A DNA stretch of 64,000 bases, from contig NC_134138.1 in assembly GCF_033958435.1 (NCBI RefSeq), positions 5,468,001-5,532,000 on the forward strand, in the 5' to 3' direction. Made by a program: the position numbers and the translations under genes. The notes beneath the pieces were generated by a model. That model worked only from the letters and a program-made list of their open reading frames with translations. It was not told the origin of the DNA and did not search any database. Below, piece by piece: positions 33,114 to 44,164 of this stretch. The stretch's first letter is position 1. The number at the start of each line of letters is the position of its first letter. The stretch is from Carettochelys insculpta. Taxonomy: Eukaryota; Chordata; Testudines; Carettochelyidae.

Positions 33114-33765
33114 CCTTTGTGAGACTCCTTCTTGGTAGGTGCTGTAGTTAGGCCCAAAGCTGAAACTATTGCGAGCTGAGCAGAAGAACTGGTGGCTCAA
33201 GCCATGGAGAGCTGGTTTTGCCTCCAGCCACAATAGAGGGGACAAACGGCCAGTGGGGGGGCAAGCAGGACACTGGACCAATGAGAGGTTGTCTGGCCTT
33301 GCCTCAGGCTCAATGAGGGGTGCATCAGGGTGATGTGTCAGGGTCTGCACAGACTGGACAGAGTTGTAAGTGGGGCATTTGAGGTGGGGCGCAGAGAAAG
33401 TTTGGGTGTGTGGATTGGATCCTTACAGTACTGGACTGGTGAGCCTGAGAGGCAAAGGACACTGCTCAATCCATCTGAGCTGGGACACTTACTTGAGGGT
33501 TGGTTATGAACTCTGGGTGTGGGATTTTCCCAAGCTATTGCCATGTGATTTCTCTGCCTCTTTCATTAAAAGTTTCTTTTCTACACTCAGACTCTGTGCG
33601 TGCGAGTGGGGAAGCATCGCCTCTCCGAGGCGCCCGGGGGTGCACATTTCCCAGGCTACTGGGTGTGGGCTGGAGCCAGTTCTGTGTGAGATGGGTGAAA
33701 AGGAGCCCCTAGATGTTGAACCCGGCCCTGCTTGCTGCCGACTCCTTCTGGCAGAAGAGTTACAT
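33114..33765 (+). mobile_element. LTR-like sequence in copy B
   Basis: Starts TGTGAGACTCCTTCTTGG and carries an ATTAAA signal at 33565-33570 followed by TTTCTTTTCTACACTCAG, as in the R-U5 part of an LTR. The opposite-strand copy is 44,165-44,787. No coding region adjoins it. Confidence 0.5.
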
Positions 33766-33769
33766 GTGA

Positions 33770-34570
33770 ACAAAGGACAGGAACGCTGCCTGTTTGTCCG
33801 CCTGGCTGGCTGGGTTTGCTGGTCTAATGGGAACAGATAAGAGCAGTTACAGGGTTACGGGCCGTGGTACGGGCCATGGTGGGAGTGTAATACAGGAGCA
33901 TACGCTGGAAGGCTGCCTGGCTCCTTCTCTCAAACTGAAGTCAAGTTAGGCCCAGTTAGGACTGGCAAGAGGGCTGGGGGGAGGGGCAGGGGCAGCAAAA
34001 GCAACAGTAAAAGCTAAAGAAACTCCTGGCCGTGGCCAGAACGCACCCTCTCCCGTGACCCCTCCCCCGTGGGATACAAAGGAGGTGGGATGAAGCCTTC
34101 TGTCTCAGGACCTGCCCAAGTGGAAGTGACTATAAGGGACGTGGCTAAGGGCACACACTGCAGGTATAGCGAGGCCTAATCAGAGGGGGTGTCAGGGAAT
34201 GAGGCGAGCGCGGTGTTCTGCAGTGTCTGAGCTGGGAAGCGAGACAGCGTGAAAGCTCTGGGGTGTCAGGCTGGCAGAGGAACCCTGGGGAGCAGATTTG
34301 GCCGGGTTGCAGAGCTAGGGGTGCACTTGCTTGGAACTAACTTACTTCGGGCTTCTGATCTCCTGATTTCCGCATCTGTGACAAGAGCTGGGGGCGGGGT
34401 GAAGGGAAAGCCTTCTGACACTGCCTCGCTGGGAACCAGAGCCACCTCCCCACTTCCACCCCCACCAACCCCCCTCTACAGCCACTGGGCTCACACACCT
34501 CTAGCCTGGAGGCAGAGCTGGGCCCTGCCTGTTCACATTGTCCAAATGCCCACCAGCTACACGGGGAGCC
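33770..34570 (+). repeat. Repeat module, copy B
   Basis: A direct copy of the 20,740-21,530 part of copy A, and the reverse complement of 35,625-36,430 in copy C. With the latter it forms an inverted pair of about 800-bp arms separated by about 1.05 kb. It breaks off at 34,570 directly into the Penelope 3' tail of copy C. Confidence 0.8.
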
Positions 34571-34573
34571 CTT

Positions 34574-36440
34574 GATGACGATTTTTGGAACTCTGTGCTT
34601 TATATATTGTGTCTGTTCTGGTCTGGCTATGATCTGAAGGAGTGGCTCTGTCCCATGAAAGCTCATCCCTGAATAAATTATTTTGCTAGTCTTTAAAGCG
34701 CTAGCAGACTGCTGTTTTGTTTTGCTAGAATACAGACTAACACGGCTCTCTCTGTCCTAAAGAAGCCGAGGTTAAGGGGCTTGCAAGCGGGCAAGCCGGA
34801 GGTGACGCGTGGGCTGCTTTACCGCCCAGCCTGCTGCTCAGAGTGTGCCCAAGAGCACTGATCCGAGTTTACGGGCTCAGCAGCTGCTGTCACAGTAACT
34901 GATTCCAAGCAAACTGTGGGGCGGAGGGAAGGGAATCCATACGTCCACACTCAATACCCCAAGAATCAGGGGCACCATGTGGGAAGAGTTTAGCTACACA
35001 CCCCTGCCAAGCTCTGAATGCGCCATTACATTTTCCCTCATTTGCCCTCCCCTAAAATTAGACTCAGCCACAGCTTTGCCCTCCAGTCTCCAAACGTTTC
35101 CGAAGGAGCCCCCCTGCAGGCCCCAGGGAGATGGCTGTGCCTATACGCAAATCTTCGTCAATCCCAAATGCCTTCTCAACTTGGGCCAATGGGGTGGAGG
35201 TGTCCCAAGCACCCGCAGAGTCCAAATAATGCTTCAATTGGGGTGCCGATGTTCTGGGAAGCAGCATCACCCCCCCAGCCGTGCCCCTGCGCAACACTAC
35301 CTAATGCAGCCTTCCGGCAGGGAGTCACAAATGACGGTGTTGAGTGGCTCCATTCAGCTCAATGGCCGGTAGCTCTAAAACCTGGTGGTGGTCTAATGTT
35401 AACGAGCTTGCTGCAGACTGTTTAAACAGAGGTGCCCGTCTGTAGCACAGCCTGGCCTGGGATCTGTCCCCCTCCTTGCCGTCACGGAGGTGTTTGCCGG
35501 AAGACCAGCTGCCCCAGCCGGTTGCTGACAGCTTTGCAACGATCTTTGCAAAAGCTGAACAAACCTGAGCTGCTGCCCCTGTTCTCAAGCATTCTTCATC
35601 CAAAGGGCAAAACCCCTGGGCTCCCCGTTTAGCTGGTGGGCATTTGGACAATGTGAACAGGCAGGGCCCAGCTCTGCCTCCAGGCTAGAGGTGTGTGAGC
35701 CCAGTGGCTGTAGAGGGGGGTGGGTGGGGGTGGAAGTGGGGAGGTGGCTCTGGTTCCCAGCGAGGCAGTGTTAGAAGGCTTTTCCTTCACCCCGCCCCCT
35801 GCTCTCATCACACAAGCGGAAATCAGGAGATCAGAAGCCCGAAGCAAGTTAGTTCCAAGCAAGTGCACCCCTAGCTCTGCAACCTGGCCAAATCTGCTCC
35901 CCAGGGTTCCTCTGCCAGCCTGACAACCCAGAGCTTTCACGCTGTCTCGCTTCCCAGCTCAGACACTGCAGAACACCGCACTGGCCCCATTCCCTGACAC
36001 CCCCTCTGATTAGGCCTCACTAGTCCTGCAGTGTGTGCCCTTAGCCACATCCCTTATAGTCACCCTTCACTTGGGCGGGTCCTGAGACAGGAGGCTTCAT
36101 CCCACCTCCTTTGTATCCCACGGGGGAGGGGTCATGGGAGAGGGTGCGTTCTGGCCACCGCCAGGATTTTCTTTAGCTTTTACTGTTGCTTTTGCTGCTC
36201 CTCCCCCTGCCCCCCCAACCCTCTTGCCCGTCCTAACTTGGCCTAACTTGACTTCAGTTTGAGAGAGGGAGCCAGGCAGCCTTCCAGCGTATGCTCATGT
36301 ATTACACTCCCACCATGCCCTGTACCACAGCCCGTAACCCTGTAACTGCTCTTATCTGTTCCCATCAGCCCAGCAAACCCAGCCAGCCAGGCAAACACAA
36401 CAGGCAGCGTTCCTGTCCTTTGTTCGCATGTAACTCTTCT
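34574..36440 (-). repeat. Repeat module, copy C
   Basis: A direct repeat of 42,297-44,170 (copy D) over about 1.87 kb. It starts with the same Penelope 3' tail (TATATTGTGTCTGTTCTGG) and ends with CTTCCAGCGTATGCTCATG and TAACTCTTCTG. It is in opposite orientation to copies A and B. Confidence 0.85.
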
Positions 36441-36449
36441 GTCAGAGGG

Positions 36450-36660
36450 TACGTCTACAGTAGCCCCAAACTTCGAAATGGCCATGCAAATGGCCATTTT
36501 GAAGTTTATTAATAAAGTGCTGAAATGCATATTCAGCGCTTCGTTAGCATGCAGGCTGCCGCAGTGCTTCAAAATTGATGCAGCTTGTCCCCATGCAGCT
36601 TGTCTGGACAGGAGTTCTTTTTGAACAGACCCCATGTATTTTGAAGTTTTCTTATTCTCA
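36450..36660. repeat. Half of a type 2 inverted-repeat element
   Basis: Only the left arm is present, with ACGTCTACAGTAGCCCCAAA and AAACTTCGAAATGGCC. The sequence beyond 36,660 is AT-rich and unrelated. Confidence 0.7.
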
Positions 36661-36924
36661 CGTGCAGAGTAACACATCCTCCAAACACTTCTTTTTTAAA
36701 AAACTTCAACTACCCTAAAAAAATCAAAAAACTGTCAAGCAATAAATTAAACACTAGCAAAAGAGCTCACTAGGTGAGCTTCTATAGTGTAAAGGCCTTT
36801 TTCCAAGTTTGAAAACACAACTGTTTCACAAAAGCCTACTTTTCAAAAACTTTTGTTAATTTTTAAAGCATTATTTCACTATTTTTTTTTATAGTGTATA
36901 CCCCAGCACTGCTTACTCTCTTCT

Positions 36925-37900
36925 ACTACCCGATGAAAGGATCCCTGTGCAACCCATACCTTTAGGCATAACGGTGACTACCCTGGACTGCACAACAACT
37001 TCAAGCATGGGTGAGAACCCACATTTCTTACACGCTTGATAGCATAAATTGTGACTTTACAAGAACATGTTCATGACAAGAGATGAAACCTCACAGCTTC
37101 ACCTGCTCCCATCAGACTTTGTTAAGAGGTGTCAAAGTTTGACTCAGACTCACAATTTATCAGACCACTCTGTTTTATTAGCAAAGCCGCTCTGCTAATA
37201 CATTTAGAAGTGAGCGCCCCGAGTGGGGCTTGTGTCTCTTAATTTATACAGTTTTTTGGAGAACAAGTTACAGAGAAGTTACAGACAAAAGAAGAAAAAG
37301 ATTTTAGTCACCACCCTTCGAGATCCCCGAGACCAGTCACGTATCTTCAATTACCTGCCACCCTTAACAATCTCCTTTCACAGCTTCCAGTTAACTTAAC
37401 TAATTGCCCTTCACACCTTCCATTCTGATGCCTGCTTCTTAGACGTGCTGGCTCCATCTTAATTGCTTCTCCATTCAAAAGCTAACTGTCCCTACGTGTG
37501 CTCCCTCAGATACTTTGTAACATGTTTTGGCATGCCCTCTCATATACAATGTATCCAGCATGTCCCCTTATACAACGTTATACTTATACAATGTTATACT
37601 TCCACAGAGGGTATTACATATGCATCTTTTTAGATTTTCATGCAAATGAGATCTGAAGGACACAGGCCCTGAAGCCTTTCCCAGTCCTGAGCTCCTGCTG
37701 GCACCTTCCTTACACACACATATCAACAAGTCAACCCCCAAAGTCTGTCCCAGGCTGAGGAAGATGCCTATATGCTAAAATGTCTGTTGGCCAAGCCACA
37801 TACCGTAGACCCCGAGAAACGCACCCTCAAGTTGCATGAATCTTTGGTTGCCATGACCTATAGTGTTGAGGAATTGAGAGCTGCCTCCAGAGCTGCCTAG
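36925..37900 (-). repeat. Unidentified dispersed repeat R2, copy 3, split by a solo LTR
   Basis: The reverse complement of 18,420-18,965 and 30,770-31,420. It is interrupted at 37,130-37,606 by an LTR. A weaker, roughly 330-bp tandem echo (CAAGTTGAGTGAACC at about 38,133, as CAAGTTGCATGAATC at about 37,828) follows on its right side. Confidence 0.75.
37130..37606 (-). mobile_element. Solo LTR of an endogenous retroelement, GAGG duplication
   Basis: A 477-bp insert in repeat R2. On the plus strand it begins TGTCAAAGTTTGACTC and ends ATACTTCCACA, and it is flanked by GAGG at 37126-37129 and 37607-37610. The uninterrupted R2 copies contain this target once. A minus-strand AATAAA-type signal (TTTTATTAG near 37,173) supports minus orientation. 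It has no coding capacity. Confidence 0.85.
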
Positions 37901-38342
37901 CTATAGGAACAGCTAGGCAATGAATTAATGTGCTTAAAGGGTATTTCATTGCCTGCCTGTTCTAAATTAAACAAAAATAGATGAGTTTGAACTTACAAAA
38001 GAATCTGTGTTGTTTGTTGGTGATAGCCTTTATGCATGCCTTGATTTAGTTTCTTTTAACAATGGGGGTAGTGTTTGTGCACTGAAATGTCTTATACTAA
38101 GCTACATCTGGTAAATACCAGATACACATTCTCAAGTTGAGTGAACCTTTAGATACTATGACTTGGAGTACTGAACACTGGAGACCTACCTAATTGTTGA
38201 ATGAGCTGAGAAATTGATGAGTGTATGTTTTAAGGGCAGACAATTTTTTGCATTCTCTGAATCCAACAAAGATATATGAGTTTAGGTTTATGCAAGAACC
38301 TGCTGTGTTTATCTGTACTAGGTGTAGTGCATGGGTTTTTTT

Positions 38343-39023
38343 GGCCGTGTCTACACGTGCACGCTACTTCGAAGTTGCGGCGCCAACTTCGAAATACCGC
38401 CCGTCACGGCTACATGTGTTGGGCACTATTTCGAAGTTGAAATCGACGATAGGTGGCGAGACGTCGAAGTCGCTAACCCCATAAGGGGATGGGAATAGCG
38501 CCCTACTTCGAAGTTGAACGTCGAAATAGGGCACGTGTAGATGATCTGCATCCCGCAACATCGAAATAGTGGGGTCCGCCATGGCGGCCATCAGCTGAGG
38601 GGTTGAGAGATGCTCTCTCTCCAGCCCCTGTGGGGCTCTATGGTCATCGTGTGCAGCAGCCCTTAGCCCAGGGCTTCTGGCTCTGCTGCGGCAGCTGGGG
38701 ATCCATGCTGCATGCACAGGGTCTGCAACCAGTTGTCGGCTCTGTGGATCTTGTGTTGTTTAGTGCAAGTGTGTCTGGGAGGGGCCCTTTAAGGGAGCGG
38801 CTTGCTGTTAAGTCCGCCCCGTGACCCTGTCTACAGCTGTTCCTGGCACCCTTATTTCGATGTGTGCTACTTTGGTGTGTAGACGTTCCCTCACAGCGCC
38901 TATTTCGATGTGGTGCTGCCCAACGTCGAAGTTGAAAGTCAACGTTGCCAGCCCTGGAGGACGTGTAGACGTTATTCATCGAAATAGACTATTTCGATGT
39001 AGCGTGCACATGTAGACGTAGCC
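38343..39023 (-). mobile_element. Type 1 inverted-repeat DNA element at the right-arm boundary
   Basis: Starts GGCCGTGTCTACACGTGCAC and ends GCACATGTAGACGTAGCC. The left flank is TTT and the right flank AAA, so it lacks the direct 3-base duplication seen at other copies. Its right end coincides with the start of the inverted-duplication arm. Confidence 0.8.
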
Positions 39024-39960
39024 AAAATGAACTTGCAGAGACTTTCAAGAATCAGCAAATAACATCGCTGGCTGCGTCGGAAGTTATGACTGATGCAAGT
39101 AAAGTTTTGCTTCAACACTTCTTCTCTCTAACCCTGTTCTTTCTTTTTTGTTAATAAATCTTTAGATATTAGATCTAAAGAATTGCTGAGCGTGTTGTTT
39201 TGGGTAAGATCCAAGTATACATTGACCAGGGGCAGGGGCTGGGGCTGGGGCTGGGCCCTTTGGGACCTGAAACAATCTGTGTGGAGTTTGGTGAAATAGG
39301 CTTAAGAGCCTCTCACCTTAATTTGGGGGTTGTTGGTCTGGGCTGGTAGAGGAGCTGGGAAGTCTGGGGGTTTGCTGATGTGGCTCTAGCTGCCCAGTGG
39401 GGCTGGCAGAGGTGCTGTGGTGGCTGGTTGGATTTGCCTTAGTGAGAAGGAAATCCCAGCCTGAGGCTGTAAGCAGCCTGGATTTTAAGCAAAGTTGCCC
39501 TGGATTGAGTTCACTAGCTGTGCCCAGAAACCCCATCCTATTACACCTGCTAACACACTCTGGTCCTTTCCCTTGCAGGGATTTGCTTTCCAAGCATGGG
39601 ATGGTTGGTGGGAGCCTTTCTGGGCCAGTGGCAAACACCAGCTGCTTCTAAGAAAGGTCCCACTTGATCCTACTCAGGCACTTGGCTGCCAAAGTCTGGA
39701 AGTGAGAAATTCCCTCCTGACCCCCGCACTGGCAGAACATTGAGGGGCGGCAGCTCAGTAACCTTCATCACGCTGAGAAGCAAAAAGCCCGTAATCTACA
39801 GCCAGACCCAGTAGCCGAATGGAGGATTGCAGAGGTGTGGATTCAAGTCGTACCTGTGTTGATTGTGTTGCATTTTCTGCTGGGAAAGGGAGCCACTCCT
39901 GGGACCACAGCAGTGTCACTGCCACTCCCAAAGACGCTCTCGTTCCCTATGACTCCTCCT
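39024..39960 (+). mobile_element. LTR-like sequence, right-arm copy
   Basis: The reverse complement of 25,058-24,130. It contains TTAATAAATCTTTAGATATT and a GGGGCT microsatellite. It is cut at its left end by the type 1 element. Confidence 0.55.
39800..39865 (+). repeat. tRNA-Arg-like fragment, right arm
   Basis: Reads CAGACCCAGTAGCCGAATGG and then GTGGATTCAAGTCGTACCTG. It is the counterpart of 24,245-24,310 and too short to fold as a tRNA. Confidence 0.45.
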
Positions 39961-40880
39961 GTACTTACGAAACATGGATGACGTCTTTATGATTCGGACC
40001 CCTGGTGTAGAGACTCTAGGAGAATTCCACAGAGACTCTAACAATCTGCACCCCACCATCAACTTATGCCTTGACCACTCCACACAAGAGATACATGTCC
40101 TGGACACTACACTACAAATCAAGGATGGCCTGATTGCTACCACACTCTACCGGAAACCCACTGATCGCTAGACTTACCTACATGCTTCTAGCTTCCATCC
40201 TGCACACACAACACAATCCATCGTTTATAGTCATGCCCTGAGATACTATCGCATCTGCTCTGACCCTAGTGACAGAGACCGAAAACTACAAGATCTCTAC
40301 CATTGATCTGAAGAAGTGGGTCTGTCCCACGAAAGCTCAACACCGAATAAATCATTTTGGTAGTCTTTAAAGTACTGCTTTTGGGCTGCTTTGTTTTGTA
40401 AGATCTCTACCAAACATTCATAAACCTGAATTACCCACCAGATGAACTTAAAAAAAACCAAACAAAAAACAAATCAGCAGGGCTAGATGAATACCGAGAA
40501 ACCAACTACCCCAAGATAGGCCCAAAAAAGCCAAGAACAGAACACAACTGGTCATCACCTACAGCCCCCAACTCAAACCACTGCAACGAATTATTAAAGA
40601 CCTACAACCTATCCTTAATCATGATGCCACACTCCAGAAGGCCCTAGGTGACAGGCCTGTTCTCTCCTATAGAGAACCTCCCAACCTTATCAGGCTTCTC
40701 ACCACCAATCATAGGCTGTACCGCCAAAATACTAATCCTGGAACTTTTCCTTGTAACAAGCCCTGTTGCCAGTTTTGCCCACATATCTATGCTGGAGATT
40801 TCATCCCTGGACCGAACCACATTAAGTACAGGATCATGGGCACATTCTCCTGTTCCTCAGCTATAATCGTATATGCCATC

Positions 40881-41316
40881 GGCTGTGTCTACACGTGCCC
40901 CAAACTTCGAAATGGCCATGCAAATGGCCATTTCGAAGTTTACTAATGAAGCGCTGAAATGCATATTCAGCGCTTCATTAGCATGCGGGCGGCAGCGGCG
41001 CTTCGAAATTGACGAGCCTTGCCGCCGCGCAGCGCGTCCAGACGGGGCTCCTTTTCGAAAGGGCCCCGCCTACTTCGAAGTCCCCATATTCCCATGAGCT
41101 CATGGGAATAAGGGGACTTCGAAGAAGGTGGCGTCCTTTCGAAAAGGAGCCCGGTCTGGACGCGCCGCGCGGTCGCAAGGCTCGTCAATTTCGAAGCGCC
41201 GCTGCTGCCCGCATGCTAATGAAGCGCTGAATATGCATTTCAGCGCTTCATTAGTAAACTTCGAAATGGCCATTTGCATGGCCATTTCGAAGTTTGGGGC
41301 ACGTGTAGACACAGCC
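40881..41316. mobile_element. Near-perfect 436-bp palindromic element (type 2), ATC duplication
   Basis: The two 218-bp arms are near-exact reverse complements meeting at GAGCTC (41,096-41,101). Ends are GGCTGTGTCTACACGTGCCC and its complement, flanked by ATC at 40878-40880 and 41317-41319. It has no coding capacity and is the best-preserved member of its family here. Confidence 0.92.
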
Positions 41317-41319
41317 ATC

Positions 41320-41925
41320 ATGTGCCAACAATGCTCAGTAGGCATCCTTCGATCCCAAGGGATCATGGGTTTGCACCCCAGTTGGACTGATTCGAGCAGC
41401 GTCTTCTGTGGCTGTGCAATCCAATGCGGGAGTGGCAGTTCTTTCCGCACTGTGAGCAGCAGTAGGCAGATGTCGCTCTGGTGTCACGGGCAGGGATTTT
41501 CCTGAGGGCTCTCCTGTCTTCCGCTTCCTTCACCAAGGTAGTTGCATACATCGCAAGAGCTTCCTTCACTCCCTGTTTCCAGGCGTGCCTGTCTGAGGCG
41601 AGCGAATGCCAGGTGCTCACACTGATAGAGAGAGCGCTGAGGTCACGCTTGCACGTGTCCTTGTAGCACAATTTCGGTTGCCCTTTCGGCCTCATTCCAG
41701 ACGCCAGTTCGCCGAAGAGGAGGTCCTTCGGTATTCGGCCATCCATCATGCGTGAGACATGGCCCAGCCAGCGCATACGCCTCTGTTTGAGAAGGGTGAA
41801 CATGGAGACGGCGCCTGCTCTCTCAAGCACTGCGCTATTGGGGACCTTGTCCTGCCATGAGATACCGAGTATGCGCCTAAGGCAGCGCATGTGGAATGTG
41901 TTGAGCCTCTGACCCCCTCTACAAT
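41320..41925 (-). mobile_element. Non-LTR retrotransposon RT C-terminus with terminal zinc finger
   Basis: The minus strand is open through QRLNTFHMRCLRRILGISWQ, GHVSRMMDGRIPKDLLFGEL, CYKDTCKRDLSALS and HSLASDRHAWKQGVKEAL, and ends with CCSQCGKNCHSRIGLHSHRR, a zinc-finger-like tail. It interrupts the Penelope endonuclease domain. Confidence 0.87.
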
Positions 41926-42499
41926 GCTCACACACCACGTATATAAGACAGACCACAAACACTCTTCGACAAAGAATGAACGACCATAGAGCAGACATTA
42001 AAATCTCCAAATACCCCAACCTGTCAGCCCGCACTTTACTGGAGCGGGCCATTCTGTTAAAGACCTGAGAACTTGTTTGCTACTGAAAAGGGACTTTAAC
42101 GACCGTCTACAGAGGGACTGCTCAGAACTAACATTCATATTCAAATTCGACACATTAACATGTGGTTTGAAGAGGGACAGCAACTACCTGCCCCATTATA
42201 AGGATTCTTTTACCTTTTAAGTGCTTTCTTGTTTTATCTAACTCTTAACTCCCCCCCGGCCCCGCCACCCCTCTGCTCTTCTGACTTGCCAACCTTGATT
42301 ACGATTTGTGGACCTCTGTGCTTTATATATTGTGTCTGTTCTGGTCTGGCTATGATCTGAAGGAGTGGCTCTGTCCCATGAAAGCTCATCACTGAATAAA
42401 TTACTTTGCTAGTCTTTAAAGCGCTAGCGGACTGCTGTTTTGTTTTGCTAGAATACAGACTAACACGGCTCTCTCTCTCCCAAAGAAGCCGAGGTTAAG

Positions 42500-44160
42500 G
42501 GGCTTGCAAGCGGGCAAGCCGGAGGTGACGCGTGGGCTGCTTTACCGCCCAGCCTGCCGCTCAGAGTGTGCCCGAGAGCACCGATCCGAGTTTACGGGGC
42601 TCAGCAACTGCTGTCACAGTAACTGATTCCAAGCCAACTGTGGGGCGGAGGGAAGGGAATCCATACGTCCACACTCAATACCCCAAGAATCAGGGGCACC
42701 ATGTGGGAAGAGTTTAGCTACACACCCCTGCCAAGCTCTGAATGCTCCATTACATTTTCCCTCATTTGCCCTCCCCTAAAATTAGACTCAGCCACAGCTT
42801 TGCCCTCCAGTCTCCAAACGTTTCCGAAGGAGCCCCCCCTGCAGGCCCCAGGGAGATGGCTGTGCCTATACGCAAATCGTCATCAATCCCAAATGCCTTC
42901 CCAACGTGTGTCAATGGGGTGAGGGTGTCCCAAGCACCCACAGAGTCCAAATAATGCTTCAATTGGAGTGCCGATGTTCTGGGAAGCAGCATCCCCCCCG
43001 CAGCCATGCCCCTGCGCACCGCTGCCTGATGCAGCCTTCCGGCAGGGAGTCACAAATGACGGTGTTGAGTGGCTCCAATCAGCTCAATGGCCGGTAACTC
43101 TAAAACCTGGTGGTGGTCTAATGTCAACTAGCTTGCTGCAGACTGTTTAAACAGAGGTGCCTGTGTGTAGCACAGCCTGGCCTGGGATCTGTCCCCCTCC
43201 TCCCCACCCTGGAGGTGTTTGCCGGAGAACCAGCTGCCCCAGCCGGTTGCTGACAGCTTTGCAAAGATCTTTGCAAAAGCTGAACAAACCTGAGCTGCTG
43301 CCCCTGTTCTCAAGCATTCTTGATCCAAAAGGCAAACCCCCTGGGCTCCCCGTTTAGCTGGTGGGCATTTGGACAATGTGAACAGGCAGGGCCCAGCTCT
43401 GCCTCCAGGCTAGAGGTGTGTGAGCCCAGTGGCTGTAGAGGGGGGTGGGTGGGGGTGGAAGTGGGGGGGTGGCTCTGGTTCCCAGCGAGGCAATGTTAGA
43501 AGGCTTTCCCTTCACCCCGCCCCCACCTCTCGTCACACAAGCGGAAATCAGGAGATCAGAAGCCCAAAGCAAGTTAGTTCCAAGCAAGTGCACCCCTAGC
43601 TCTGCAACCTGGCCAAATCTGCTCCCCAGGGTTCCTCTGCCAGCCTGACACCCCAGCACTTTCACGCTGTCTCGCTTCCCAGCTCAGACACTGCAGAACA
43701 CCGCGCTGGCCCCATCCCTGACACTCCCTCTGATAAGGCCTCGCTAGACCTGCAGTGTGTGCCCTTAGCCACATCCCTTATAGTCACCCTCCACTTGGGC
43801 GGGTCCTGAGACAGGAGGCTTCATCCCACCTCCTTTGTATCCCATGGGGGAGGGGTCATGGGAGAGGGTGCGTTCTGGCCATGGCCAGGAGTTTCTTTAG
43901 CTTTTACTGTTGCTTTTGCTGCCCCCGCCCGCCCAGCCCTCTTGCCAGTCCTAACTGGGCCTAACTTGACTTCAGTTTGAGAGAGGGAGCCAGGCAGCCT
44001 TCCAGCGTATGCTCATGTATTACACTCCCACCATGCCCCGTACTATGGCCCGTAACCCTGTAACTGCTCTTATCTCTTCCCATTAGACCAGCAAACCCAG
44101 CCAGCCAGGCAGACACAACAGGCAGCGTTCCTGTCCTTTGTTCACATGTAACTCTTCTGC
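42500..44160 (-). repeat. Repeat module, copy D (outer part of the right inverted arm)
   Basis: The reverse complement of copy A (22,390-20,740) and a direct repeat of copy C. Past 44,160 it continues into the LTR-like and type 3 sequences that accompany copy B, so copy D is the most complete module in the window. Confidence 0.82.
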
Positions 44161-44164
44161 CAGA

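Larger units (their letters stand above)
39965..42490 (+). mobile_element. Penelope-like retroelement, right-arm copy, with nested insertions
   Basis: Reverse transcriptase segment MDDVFMIRTPGVETLGEFHR followed by TTLYRKPTDR (39,974-40,168). The linker with PCCQFCPHIYAGDFIP lies at 40,690-40,860. The GIY-YIG endonuclease C-terminus is at about 41,930-42,230, followed by a 3' tail ending ACTAACACGGCTCTC near 42,470. Nested in it are a Penelope tail fragment (about 40,304-40,400, flanked by AAGATCTCTACCA), a type 2 palindrome (40,881-41,316) and a LINE fragment (41,320-41,925). It is inactive. Confidence 0.88.
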
